In this document: positions 55,315 through 64,000 of the stretch, in pieces
Position numbering within the stretch: position 1 is the first letter of the stretch
How the letters are laid out: the number at the start of each line of letters is the position of its first letter
Source: Aplectana chamaeleonis
Taxonomy: Eukaryota; Nematoda; Chromadorea; Rhabditida; Cosmocercidae
DNA length: 64,000 nt
Assembly (NCBI GenBank): GCA_029168955.1
Contig: JAPDOI010001150.1
Coordinates: forward strand, 1 to 64,000
Direction of reading: 5' to 3'
Notes under the pieces: model-generated
What the model was told of the DNA's origin: nothing
Databases searched by the model: none
What the model saw: only the letters and a program-made list of their open reading frames with translations
Program-made: the position numbers and the translations under genes

Positions 55315-58300
55315 CGAGGGAAGTATACAAAGCGTAGGTCTGATCTGCCAAAACGACTAGTGTCGTTAGTATCTCTTGTGGCTCAATAGTAAAAGTGCGC
55401 AGTATCCCGCCGCGAGCCGCAGGTTCCAAGAAGTTACAAGCTTAAAAAGCTCATTTTTTGTGCTTTTTGTACCTTCCAAAAATCGCGTTATTCTTCGGAA
55501 AATCCGGAAACGGACCTCATAAATGTGTTCAGCACCCAAAACTACCACCCTGAGCAAATCTTGGGTGAACGCACTTTTTCCGTACTTTGTCCAGACTAAC
55601 AGCGTTTTGGACTTGTACGGATTTTCGGTTGGGCGCTTATTTCTACTAATTGAGGGCTCTGGAAGCGTTTTAGAAAAATGTTCCAGATTTGACTTAAAAT
55701 TCTCCCAGGGGAGTTTTTTGGGGCACTGATCACGATTCTGTGATTTATTAGTCGATTTTCAAAACGTTCGGCTAATTTCGTTTGAAGCTTCCCAACCGGG
55801 GAAAATTTCGAGAGAAAAACGCCACTTTCGAGATTTCCGGTTTTCTACGTTAGATATGTCTCAAAATCATTTGTTGAGGGTTATTTGGAGTGCTAAACAC
55901 GAATCTGGAGTCCGTTTATCGATTTTTTGCAGATTACGGTAGATTACGGTGGGTATACGGTAGTTTGGGGGTGTGTATACAAGTCTGTTGGTACCTGCTC
56001 GTTGGTGCCCCTGCTTCTACTGAACCCAGCAGACGTTTGAGTGTACACAGGGAGCGTTCGAGCGATATAGCGTGCACAACTATATCGCGAAAGTATCCCG
56101 CACATTGCATAAAGGTGTCGCCGTCCGGCACACTAAGGCCTCTGGTCCATAACACCTTAGGATCCGTACCTAGGGAGTCATGGAGTCTTTGGCCACAAGC
56201 CACAATTTCGCCACCCTGAACTGTCGATCGCTGTCGAGTGATATCCAAAAACTGCGCTATCCAGACTTCTGAGCTATTTCCATGCACCGTTTACTGCTTT
56301 GCAGGAAACCCGCCTCAAGATAGACCCGTCATCAGCGTCGGAGAGTACACCATCTACTGCGGTAACGCTGACGATAGGAGAGTGGGAGGGTGGGCAATAG
56401 GTGTAAGGAAGGATTCCAATGGTATGGTCAAGGAGTTCGGCCTAACGTCGTGTCGGAATGCATTCGTACGACTGCGGGATCACAGAGGATTCAATCTGTG
56501 GATAGTGAGTGCTCATGCGCCCACTGAAACCGCCGAAGACAATTCGAAGGATGCGTTTTATGAGGAACTCAATACGTTGCTGGCCAGGATACCTTGTCAA
56601 CATGCTGTTGTCGTGGGGATTGACGCAAATGCGAAGATGGGACTTGATCGGGAATCCGAAGTACTCGGTAAATGGTTCTCCCCAGTGGAGCAACCATCGG
56701 ACAATGGCTACCGCCTTGTCGACTTTTGTGAACGCAGTGGTCTGATTATTGCATCGACATTCAAGAGGAATCATCGCCGCCATCAGCTTACGTGGCAGGG
56801 ACCAACCCGGCTATCTCCAGAAGAGCAGCGGAAGCGGAAGATGACAACTTTGAAACTACAGCTTGACTATGTCCTGACGAGGAATATTCCAGTATCGGAC
56901 ATTCGAAGATCTAGAGCTGCGTGGGATGTCGCATTCGATTCGGATCACCGTCCTGTTCTGTTGAACTTCACTGCGAGGATTCATAAGAGGAAGCGAGGGG
57001 CTCAGCCTCTCCAGAGGATTGACATGACAAGTCTCAGAGATGAAGAGTGCAGAAGGAATTTCCGACAACGCGTTTCTATTCACATCGAAATGCGGACTAA
57101 GAAGAAACTTTTGCGACGCGGATTCTTTTGTCAAGTGCATCCAGGACGCTTCGAAAGAGGCACTCCCGGTTGTACAGCCTAAGAAGAAGTTCGCCTACGT
57201 CTCAGAAGAAACAACATCTACCTACAACAGAGTATGTGCTCTCCGAACTGCAGGAAACTTCGTGGAGGAGAAGCGTCTGAGGAGGAAGTTGCGTCAGCAG
57301 CTTCAAAGTGACCGCGAACGAAAGTGGACGTGCAGAGCTAAGGAGTTCGAGAAGGCTTGGGAGGAGAAGAATCCGAAGAAAGCTCTACACGTTGCTGCGA
57401 CAGTATAGCGGAAAGATGAAGAGATGTTCTCCTGTCCTGAACACTACCAATGCAGTTGCAGTTGGTGATGCGACGCTGCCAATATACTACTGAATCGTCC
57501 AGCGCCATCAGTACCTGAGCTCCCGCATGTTCAGAGAGCACATTACGATGTCAGTGAGGAACCGCCGACTGAGTCTGAAGTTTTGGATTGTGTCCGGAAA
57601 ATGAAGAATGGAAAGGCAGGTGGAGATGACAACATCACTGCTGAAATGCTGAAAGCTCTTCCTCCGTCTGGGATTCGTGAAATGACCAACACCATCCGTG
57701 CCATATGGATGAGCGAAAGGATACCCGATTCGTGGAGACATGCGATCATCGTACCTCTTCACAAGAAGCTATCCGTCACGGATCCTAAGAACTACAGAGG
57801 AATCTCTCTACTTCGTGTCATGTACAAGGTTTTAGAACGTATCATTCTCGAGCGACTTATCAAACATCGTGAAGGAACGACCAGAGATGAGCAAGCCGGT
57901 TGACCTGGAAGATCGACCATCGACCAAGTGTTCGTCGTGAGAAGAGTAATTGAATCGTGGCAGCGGTTTTCGAAGCCATTACAGCTTGCTTTTTTGGACT
58001 TTGAAGCCGCGTTCGACTCTCCTCATCGTGATCGATTGCTCAATGCTCTGCGAGCAGATGGAGTCCCGGAAAAGTATGTTCGGTTAATCGAGGACATGAA
58101 CAAAGGAACAACAGCAGCAGTTCGTACACCTGTCGGATTTACGTCAGCTTTCGAGGTGAAAACAGGAGTAAGTCAAGGAGCCGTTGCAGGACCTTTTTCT
58201 TTCAACTTCGCCGTTGATGACATCATGCGTAGAGTTGCAGAACAGTTTCCTGCGGATGTGATCCTAACACCATCAGGACGCTCCCTTGTCGACCTGGAGT

Positions 58301-59658
58301 ACGCCGACGACATTGTGTTATTCGCTGAAAACAACGCAAAACTGCAAAGGATTGTGAACCTCGTTTCGAAGTATGCCGCAGCCTATGGACTTCGTCTTCG
58401 TCCCGACAAATGCAAGCAGATGTGGGTCTCTCAGAGGCCTTCAACTTGAAGTTTGTGTGGACGGACAACCTATCGAACTGGTGGACGATTTCTGTTATTT
58501 GGGCTGTTTGCTGAAGAACGATGGTAGTTATGCAGCGGATATTCGACAACGATGTGCAAAGCTACGTCTGCATTCAATTCTCTAACCAAGTGTTTGTGGT
58601 CTACCACCATCGCGAAGGAAGTCGTTGCGCGTCTACCTATCCGCTATTCGCCCTATCATGATGTACGGATCGGAGACGTGGGCAGCACCGAAAACGCAGA
58701 TGGAAAGGTTGGATTGCACGGAGAGGAAGCTTTTTAGGCGTTTGCTTGGATATTTCTGGCCGCGTGTATGCCATAACGAAGACCTTTACAAGGAAATCGA
58801 CGCAGTACATCAACGCTTGACACGAGGGAGGTGCCAGCATCTCCTAACGTCATCTCAAGCAGCAATGGAAAGTCGACTTCGACTGCTCGGGCATATACTA
58901 AGAAGAACGCCGGATCGTCTCGTACAACACGCTTTAAAAATGCTTCCAAATCCTGTCTGGAAACGGCCACCTGGGCGTAGGCGAAAGTTCTGGACGGATG
59001 TGGTGAAAGAGGATTTAAAGTCACTCGGCATCGAAAGACAGTTCAGGCGCGATGTTTCGTTTCGCAGGAAATGGAATAGTGACAGCTGGATGGAATGTGT
59101 TCAAATTGTGGCTGAAGACCGTGAAAAATGGACACGGCTGACTACTAGGACGGCACACCTCGGTGAAGATGCGGAATGACCGCGTCAGGCGAAAGCCAAC
59201 CGATTAAGTCAAAAGTAAGTCATACGGTAGTTTGGTCAAAATCTCAGATTTTACTCAAATTTTGTATACGGGGGTTATTCGGGGTGGAGAATACGAATTT
59301 AACGTCCGTTTGTCGATTTTCAAAATACTAAGGTGGCGTTTGCCCCTAAATGACATGTTACCTACCGTAACCTACAGTCAACCTCAAAATTTCGACAAAT
59401 GGACTCCAGATTCGTGTTCACCACCCTAGATTACCCCTACATACAACTTTTGAGCTAAATCCGAGAAAATTTTTTGAAACTCCAAAAAAATGCCTGACGG
59501 TACCCTTGCTTTTTCGCCAGGCTTAAAAAATGCTCATAACTCTTTTGAACCTGCGGCTCGCGGCGGGATACTGCGCATTTTTACTATTGAGCCAGAAGAG
59601 ATACTAACCATACTAGTCGTTTTGGCAGATCCGACCTACGCTTTTTATACTTCCCTTG
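55315..59658. mobile_element. TNA-flanked element (family A), copy 3, split by an RTE retrotransposon
   Basis: Starts cgagggaagtatacaaagcg and ends ttttatacttcccttg, with TCA at 55312-55314 and 59659-59661. Terminal inverted repeats of about 115 bp share cgcgagccgcaggttc. Without the insert it is about 1077 bp, matching copies 1 and 2 in length and interior. Confidence 0.8.
55969..59221 (+). mobile_element. RTE-type non-LTR retrotransposon, degenerate
   Basis: A 3.25-kb insertion bounded by a 14-bp duplication atacggtagtttgg (55955-55968 and 59222-59235). An AP endonuclease frame spans 56238-57182 (SAHAPTETAEDNSKD, GIDANAKMG, LDYVLTRN, SDHRPVL). The reverse transcriptase spans about 57570-58449, with KAGGDDNITAEML, FLDFEAAFDS and YADD at 58300-58311. 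The downstream domain spans 58625-59179 (YGSETW, GHILRR, RPPGRRRKFW). An in-frame stop at 57901-57903 and frame changes near 57180, 58440 and 58590 show it is dead. The layout and motifs resemble the RTE elements known from hookworms and C. elegans. Confidence 0.85.
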
Positions 59659-59661
59659 TCA

Positions 59662-60584
59662 GTATCACGTTTGGGGCTGGATCGGAGCACCATTCCAGTT
59701 CATTGCTTCAAGGCAAGCTATGATAAAGTTACAGCGCCCCAGCAATGTTTAGGTGATCAGTGAACTCGAAGCGCGGTGTAGCAAACTGCCAGGCCTCCGT
59801 CAGACTTGGTCAAAAAACCAACTGAGGCCGGGCGGAAAATCCCACCTCGAATGCACTGGCCCTGTTCGTGTGCGCGCGTGGAACAACAGTATCGACTGGG
59901 TGTACTGCGGACGCAAGCAGACGGGCGCAGACGGACTCATTGGGTGGATTTTCTGCACCCGTCTATCACTATTTCGGTGCGCATCGACCGCATGGGCCAA
60001 ATCTGACAGGGGCCTTAGTAGCACAGTTCGAACAGAAGAAACGTAGCAAACGATAGCAGTCAATAACTCTGACTCCACAGAACTTTGGACGAATGAGTAA
60101 AGCATTGTTTTACATGGAGACTCTCTCTTCGAACAGCAAACTTCGATAGATTATGGACATTCAGTGGTTTGCCGTGACCTAACTAAAATACTTAAAAAAA
60201 ACGAATCGCAAACAGCCTCCAAATTAAGCCTGCTGGACGGAAGTTGAACGATTTTCTTTGGCTTCCGGGGTCCGAAAAAAGGCATTCAGTATTTTTTTCA
60301 AAGAACAGTACTGCAATTATTTCTCTGTGATGGAACTAGGAAGCTTAGCGGGCGGAAAGCAGCTCTAGTCACTATGTCATGCTGGATGAAAAGTGTCCTT
60401 ATAAAAAGCACTGACAGTGCAACGCATTTTCAATTTGCTGACCACTCGTAAAAGAAAATCGGTCATTAATCTAGAGTGAAATGAAGAAATGGATGTACAC
60501 AATTCGAGTCGCGATAACAAAAAAAAAGACTAAATTGAAAAGAACTTATAAGGATCCCGAAAAGAAGCTTCCTGCAGCACTGAC
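59662..60584. other. No recognisable gene
   Basis: Only short frames. The stretch 59800-60060 is GC-balanced but overlapping frames on both strands are open, so strand cannot be decided. It may be an old repeat. Confidence 0.35.
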
Positions 60585-60944
60585 CAAGCGAATCTTCGTC
60601 GTGGGCGGCGCTGGAATCTTGATCACGAATCACGTTCTCATTCAACGGCTTAGCAGCCAATGGAAGTTCACAAACTGTTCCCGAGGTCGACGGCTTCGGC
60701 TCTGCCGAATCCTCCAAAACTCTACGGTTCCTCACCTTCTCATATTCACTTTTTGTCCTGAAATATAAATTCTCATTATATCAATCCCATTTGGTGAGTA
60801 CCCATAAAACTTTTTCAGTAACTCTCACCTTATCAAATTTTCAGCAATGATAGAATCCGTCACCAACTCGTTTTTCCCCGGCTTCGGGACATTACTGATT
60901 TGATCACGCTCGTATCCAGCAAGCCGTTTCACTATTATTTCCGC
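60585..60944 (-). CDS. Two joined exons of an unidentified gene
   Basis: Exon 60944-60829 (after TTTTCTAG) and exon 60757-60585 (after ATTTCAG) splice in frame through AG|GTGAGA. The first encodes VKRLAGYERDQISNVPKPGK and DSIIAENLIR. The second encodes TKSEYEKVRNRRVLEDS, then a serine/proline-rich hydrophilic stretch (PKPSTSGT, DQDSSAAHDEDSL) ending near a donor. Cytosolic, charged, no domain recognised. It starts in phase 0, the same phase in which the PIG-P exon upstream (62501) ends, so a single longer gene is possible. A separate gene is equally likely. Confidence 0.5.
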
Positions 60945-61139
60945 CTAGAAAAAACGTTTTAGCTGCGACAAAAGCATAAACAGATGGTTTTCGACCCCTA
61001 AAGCATCCGATAACGGAATCATTCTGATGCATTGGTTGGTTCAGAGAGCCTACCATAGAGTCGCGCGGCGAACACGACGTCGCACTAAACAAGCGTCATT
61101 ATCTCATCAAATAGTCGCGGCAGTTAGGCAACGCTATTC

Positions 61140-61850
61140 CTACCTCTTAGCGCTTCGCCACTTGTGCGCAACGCCAAAGACTTCTTCTTCTTCTGCAGCC
61201 TCGAAGTGGGTTTTTGTCATAGGTTGAGAAACCGGGCGGTCATTACACGATTCATCAAAGATCCATTGTGGTTGAGGAGGTAGGTCTCTTCGGCACATGG
61301 AAACGTGCGCCGTGTCGTGTCCGGGACTACCACAGTCCGGGCATGCGTCTGGACGGCTGCTGTCGATTTTGTTGACGTAAGACATGAGCAGAATAGCGTG
61401 ACCACAGAGCAGCGAGGCAAGAGCACATATAGCTCGCCTGCCGAGTTGAGACTGGGACTCGCAAACCCGAGTTGGCACTTCTCCCAGAATAGGATTCAGA
61501 GCCGCCTTCTCAAGATATCCTCAGACAAACTGGGTGTGCTCCTCACGCAGAAGACGAAGCCTTTCCATGTTGGAGTCGGCCCATCTCTATACGAGCTTCA
61601 TTATTCTCTTTGTCGGATGATTCCGCTGTCTCAGAACATTGATATTCATCTGCCGTGTCTACAGCACACAATGCTCCTTGACCGGCAAAATGCAGGCCTC
61701 CGCGTGAAGATGTTCTATTAGGGAGCTCCTTACACAGCCAGTAGAAATTCTCAGCGCAGCGTTCTGTACATGCTGCACTTTATTTCAGGAGCCGCCTGGC
61801 ACCAGGTGCTGCCACTCTGATGCCGCATATTCCATTGCAGGCTGAAGGCC
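61140..61850 (-). mobile_element. 3' fragment of the Jockey/CR1-like retrotransposon family
   Basis: The minus strand carries the same C-terminal domain as the copy at 46800-47460. CPDCGSPGHDT and RPVSQPM precede a GAA-rich tail (cttcttcttc on the plus strand near 61181), and upstream the family phrase AMEYAASEWQHLV appears near 61810. It is 5'-truncated with frame breaks. Confidence 0.7.
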
Positions 61851-62349
61851 GCCAGAATAGTCTCGCGCCAAAGACTGAAAAAAATTTTTTGGTGTAGATT
61901 GACCACTGGCTAATGACCTTTTGCGGAAAAAAATCTATCTACGGCCACTTTCCGATATTTTCGCACTTTCCGTCACACTGGGTTTTCTTGCTCTTATTTT
62001 TAAAGAAAAATCCCTGGTTGCTATCACGCTGCAGCTGCACCCAAGACCGCTTCATAGCTAACCCGCCTTCCGTCCCTCCATGAAAACCCATCAAAAGATC
62101 AAAATTTATTTCAGAAGTGATACCTGTGCGCTGCGACTGAGGCCACTTGCTGCTCCTGCATATTTCTGATATTTCTGTGCTAACTTTGCCATGCCGCCAT
62201 GTTTAAGTCGTCTAGCAATATATACAGCGAGATGCGGCCGCATCATCGCGCTCTCACGGAAAACTCGGTAAAAAAATGTCGCTAAACGACTCTGAAAAAT
62301 TCCACGAAAATTAGCACTAATTTTTGATTAAACAAGTGCAAGACTACCT

Positions 62350-62811
62350 TTATCCAGCGATCCTCCGCTTTTCTGGAACAATTCGGTCACCAAAATCGTT
62401 CTCAATTGCCTGAATCAAAACAATGTTCCAGCAAACAGTGACAACTCGTTTCGGCTTCAGAATGCTGCCAAATTCTTTTCTTTGCGGAACCTTCATTTAC
62501 CTCCACTTCTTCGAAAATCCTATAACCTCGGAATCGATAAATGTTCACGGCAAGAACAACCCCCACAAATGCTGTTATAGATACCACAATAATTGATGGA
62601 ATCGCGATGGCCCAATATTTTGCCGGCACGTAGGTGATACCTTGAGCACATCGACTATATGCAGGTTCGGAACATCGAAAAAAAAGAATGATACTTTGCA
62701 AAAAAATCTGCTCACCTAGACTTCTCAGGATCGGGGTAGGCACAACAGCCCAAAGGATATACAAAATTAGGAAGCAGATAGAGGCGATGTAGAGCGCAAA
62801 ACCATAAATTC
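62350..62811 (-). CDS. PIGP: PIG-P, GPI-GlcNAc transferase subunit P (partial)
   Basis: Small two-pass ER membrane subunit of the complex that adds GlcNAc to phosphatidylinositol, the first step of GPI-anchor synthesis. Exons 62811-62716, 62640-62501 and 62409-62350 join in frame. The first encodes IYGFALYIASICFLILYILW (first membrane helix) and VVPTPILRSLG. The second encodes ITYVPAKYWAIAIP, a second hydrophobic helix and NIYRFRGYR. These match the order and spacing of the PIG-P domain (YGF...Y.lW...P...L..LG.TY.P.KYWA.A.P). The third exon gives a short charged tail ending at TAA. The usual C-terminal ALRDI-type motif is not seen, so the end is uncertain. The initiator exon is not found upstream; a MITE (63299-63757) lies that way. 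Confidence 0.75.
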
Positions 62812-62869
62812 CTAAAGAAACTGAAGAAATCGATTTTTACAAAACGGTCTCATTTCTGGATATCATGAA

Positions 62870-63298
62870 ACAAATTGTATGTAACCGGCCTCAGAGATTA
62901 ATCCTAACGATGAACGCGGACAAGACCCATACATTACTTTTTTATAAACGAACTTTACGCTAGCAAGCTAGGAAAAACAGATTCCGTTAAGTCCGCAATA
63001 GCCCTCGGTTTTCTTCATGTGGGTCCCACATAAGAAGGGAAATGGCGTTTCCGACTGTGAACAAAATGAGTGCGCATTAACCAACCTTATCAAAAGGCTA
63101 CATAGCCTTGAGGCACAATAGTTCTTGTCACTAGACTGCGATCCTTGAGCACAAGGAGGGTGTAGTTGGCTTCCCACAATTTTATGTTAACCGGATAGTA
63201 CAAGGTAGTAAATATGAGATCGGTCCAAAAGACTTGCACCAAAATTGGGCCAGAAAATTTTCCCTAGCCATTTTCGATCAAGTGTAGTGTGCAATTAA
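62870..63298. other. No recognisable gene
   Basis: Upstream of the first visible PIG-P exon. A 69-residue minus-strand frame at 62968-63177 is cysteine-rich but without motif. No initiator exon for PIG-P could be joined. Confidence 0.3.
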
Positions 63299-63757
63299 AG
63301 GCTGTAGTCTCGATAAATCCTGGATGTTCAGTTTCCCACAGAATATGATAGGTTAAGAGCTAATTGTGACAGCAGTGTCAGCAAGAAGTGCAGAAAATTA
63401 AGAGAAAGCACCTTTTCCGCCAGGACCCCTTGTGAGATGTCATATTTTTGAGAATGTAAGGATTGACCGCTGTGAAGGAATGAAGTCTTTCCATGTAATA
63501 ACGTGGTCCACTTTATCAACTGCTACTTCTCGTAACAATTATCTTTGCTAACCGGCAGTTCAGGTGTTCAAGTTCTTCGAAAAGGATTAGTTTGGGGGGG
63601 GAGGGGGCGGGGTGGCCCAATGGGTTGGCTGGCCCACGCGATTTTCCCCACTTCCCCAAGGTTTTTCGTGATTCTATCATCACTGTTTTCATCGGCAGGT
63701 CCCAAAGCTTACGTCTCTTGAGAAAAAACACAGATTTTTCCATCATGAACACTGCCT
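63299..63757. mobile_element. TTAA-type MITE, family B
   Basis: aggctgtagtctcgataaat on the left after TTAA (63295-63298), tccatcatgaacactgcct on the right before TTGA (63758-63761). Diverged interior. Confidence 0.65.
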
Positions 63758-63876
63758 TTGAGAAAAACTCGACTCTTCTTATCTCTAATGGCGTTTACCG
63801 CCACTCTAAAAAAAACTCGACCTGCTCCGGATTTCGCATCAAAATGTAGAGGGAATTTCAGGCTAAAAAAAACTGC

Positions 63877-64000
63877 AGACTATATAACGGCGAATTTCAC
63901 ATGGTTCCTACGCGCGCTGGTGCGGAGCGGAGGTGAGAGACAGTGAGAGTGGAGGGAAGACGGAGGTTGAGGCGTCGCGCGCGCCGCTCGCGCCTCGAGT
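63877..64000. repeat. Interspersed GC-rich repeat (family M), copy 2, cut by window edge
   Basis: tataacggcgaatttcacat, acgcgcgctggtgcggagcg and ggcgtcgcgcgcgccgctcg follow in the same order as 3896-4010. It runs off the end of the window. Confidence 0.55.

Overview
This window is eukaryotic and reads as the genome of a strongylid (clade V) nematode, most likely a hookworm such as Ancylostoma or Necator. It contains a cuticle collagen gene with the standard nematode layout. Genes are split by many introns with TTTCAG-type acceptors. There are large numbers of small inverted-repeat DNA elements and degenerate non-LTR retrotransposons. No bacterial operons, rRNA or CRISPR arrays are visible.

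Layout. Positions 1-16,200 are mostly repeats: TTAA-flanked MITEs, a Tc1-type fold-back element, a truncated dynein heavy-chain fragment (+) at 4.4-5.4 kb, and a few orphan exons. The collagen gene (+) occupies 16,228-17,232 and carries one apparent missing base. A 24-exon gene on the minus strand (31,938 to 18,538) can be read completely as a sorting nexin 14 orthologue of about 1027 residues. A second minus-strand gene (48,332 to 37,310) encodes the mitochondrial circularly permuted GTPase NOA1; 13 exons are in frame, and the first and last exons are missing. Near the right edge, minus-strand exons at 62.8-62.3 kb encode the core of PIG-P (GPI-anchor synthesis). Further unidentified minus-strand exons lie at 60.6-60.9, 55.1 and 2.0 kb.

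The introns of SNX14 and NOA1 hold most of the mobile DNA, often nested with readable target-site duplications. A Jockey/CR1-like retrotransposon sits inside a TTAA MITE inside a NOA1 intron. A hAT-like element sits inside a 1.08-kb TNA-flanked element inside another NOA1 intron. An RTE element sits inside a third copy of that 1.08-kb element. At least three MITE groups (named B, C and D here) share the AGGCA...TGCCT terminus and a TTAA target, and several are near-perfect palindromes.

The three recognised housekeeping proteins act in different places: SNX14 in ER/lipid handling, NOA1 in mitochondrial ribosome assembly and PIG-P in GPI synthesis at the ER. They are not an operon. All gene models were assembled by eye from splice sites, reading frame and remembered protein families, with no database search.
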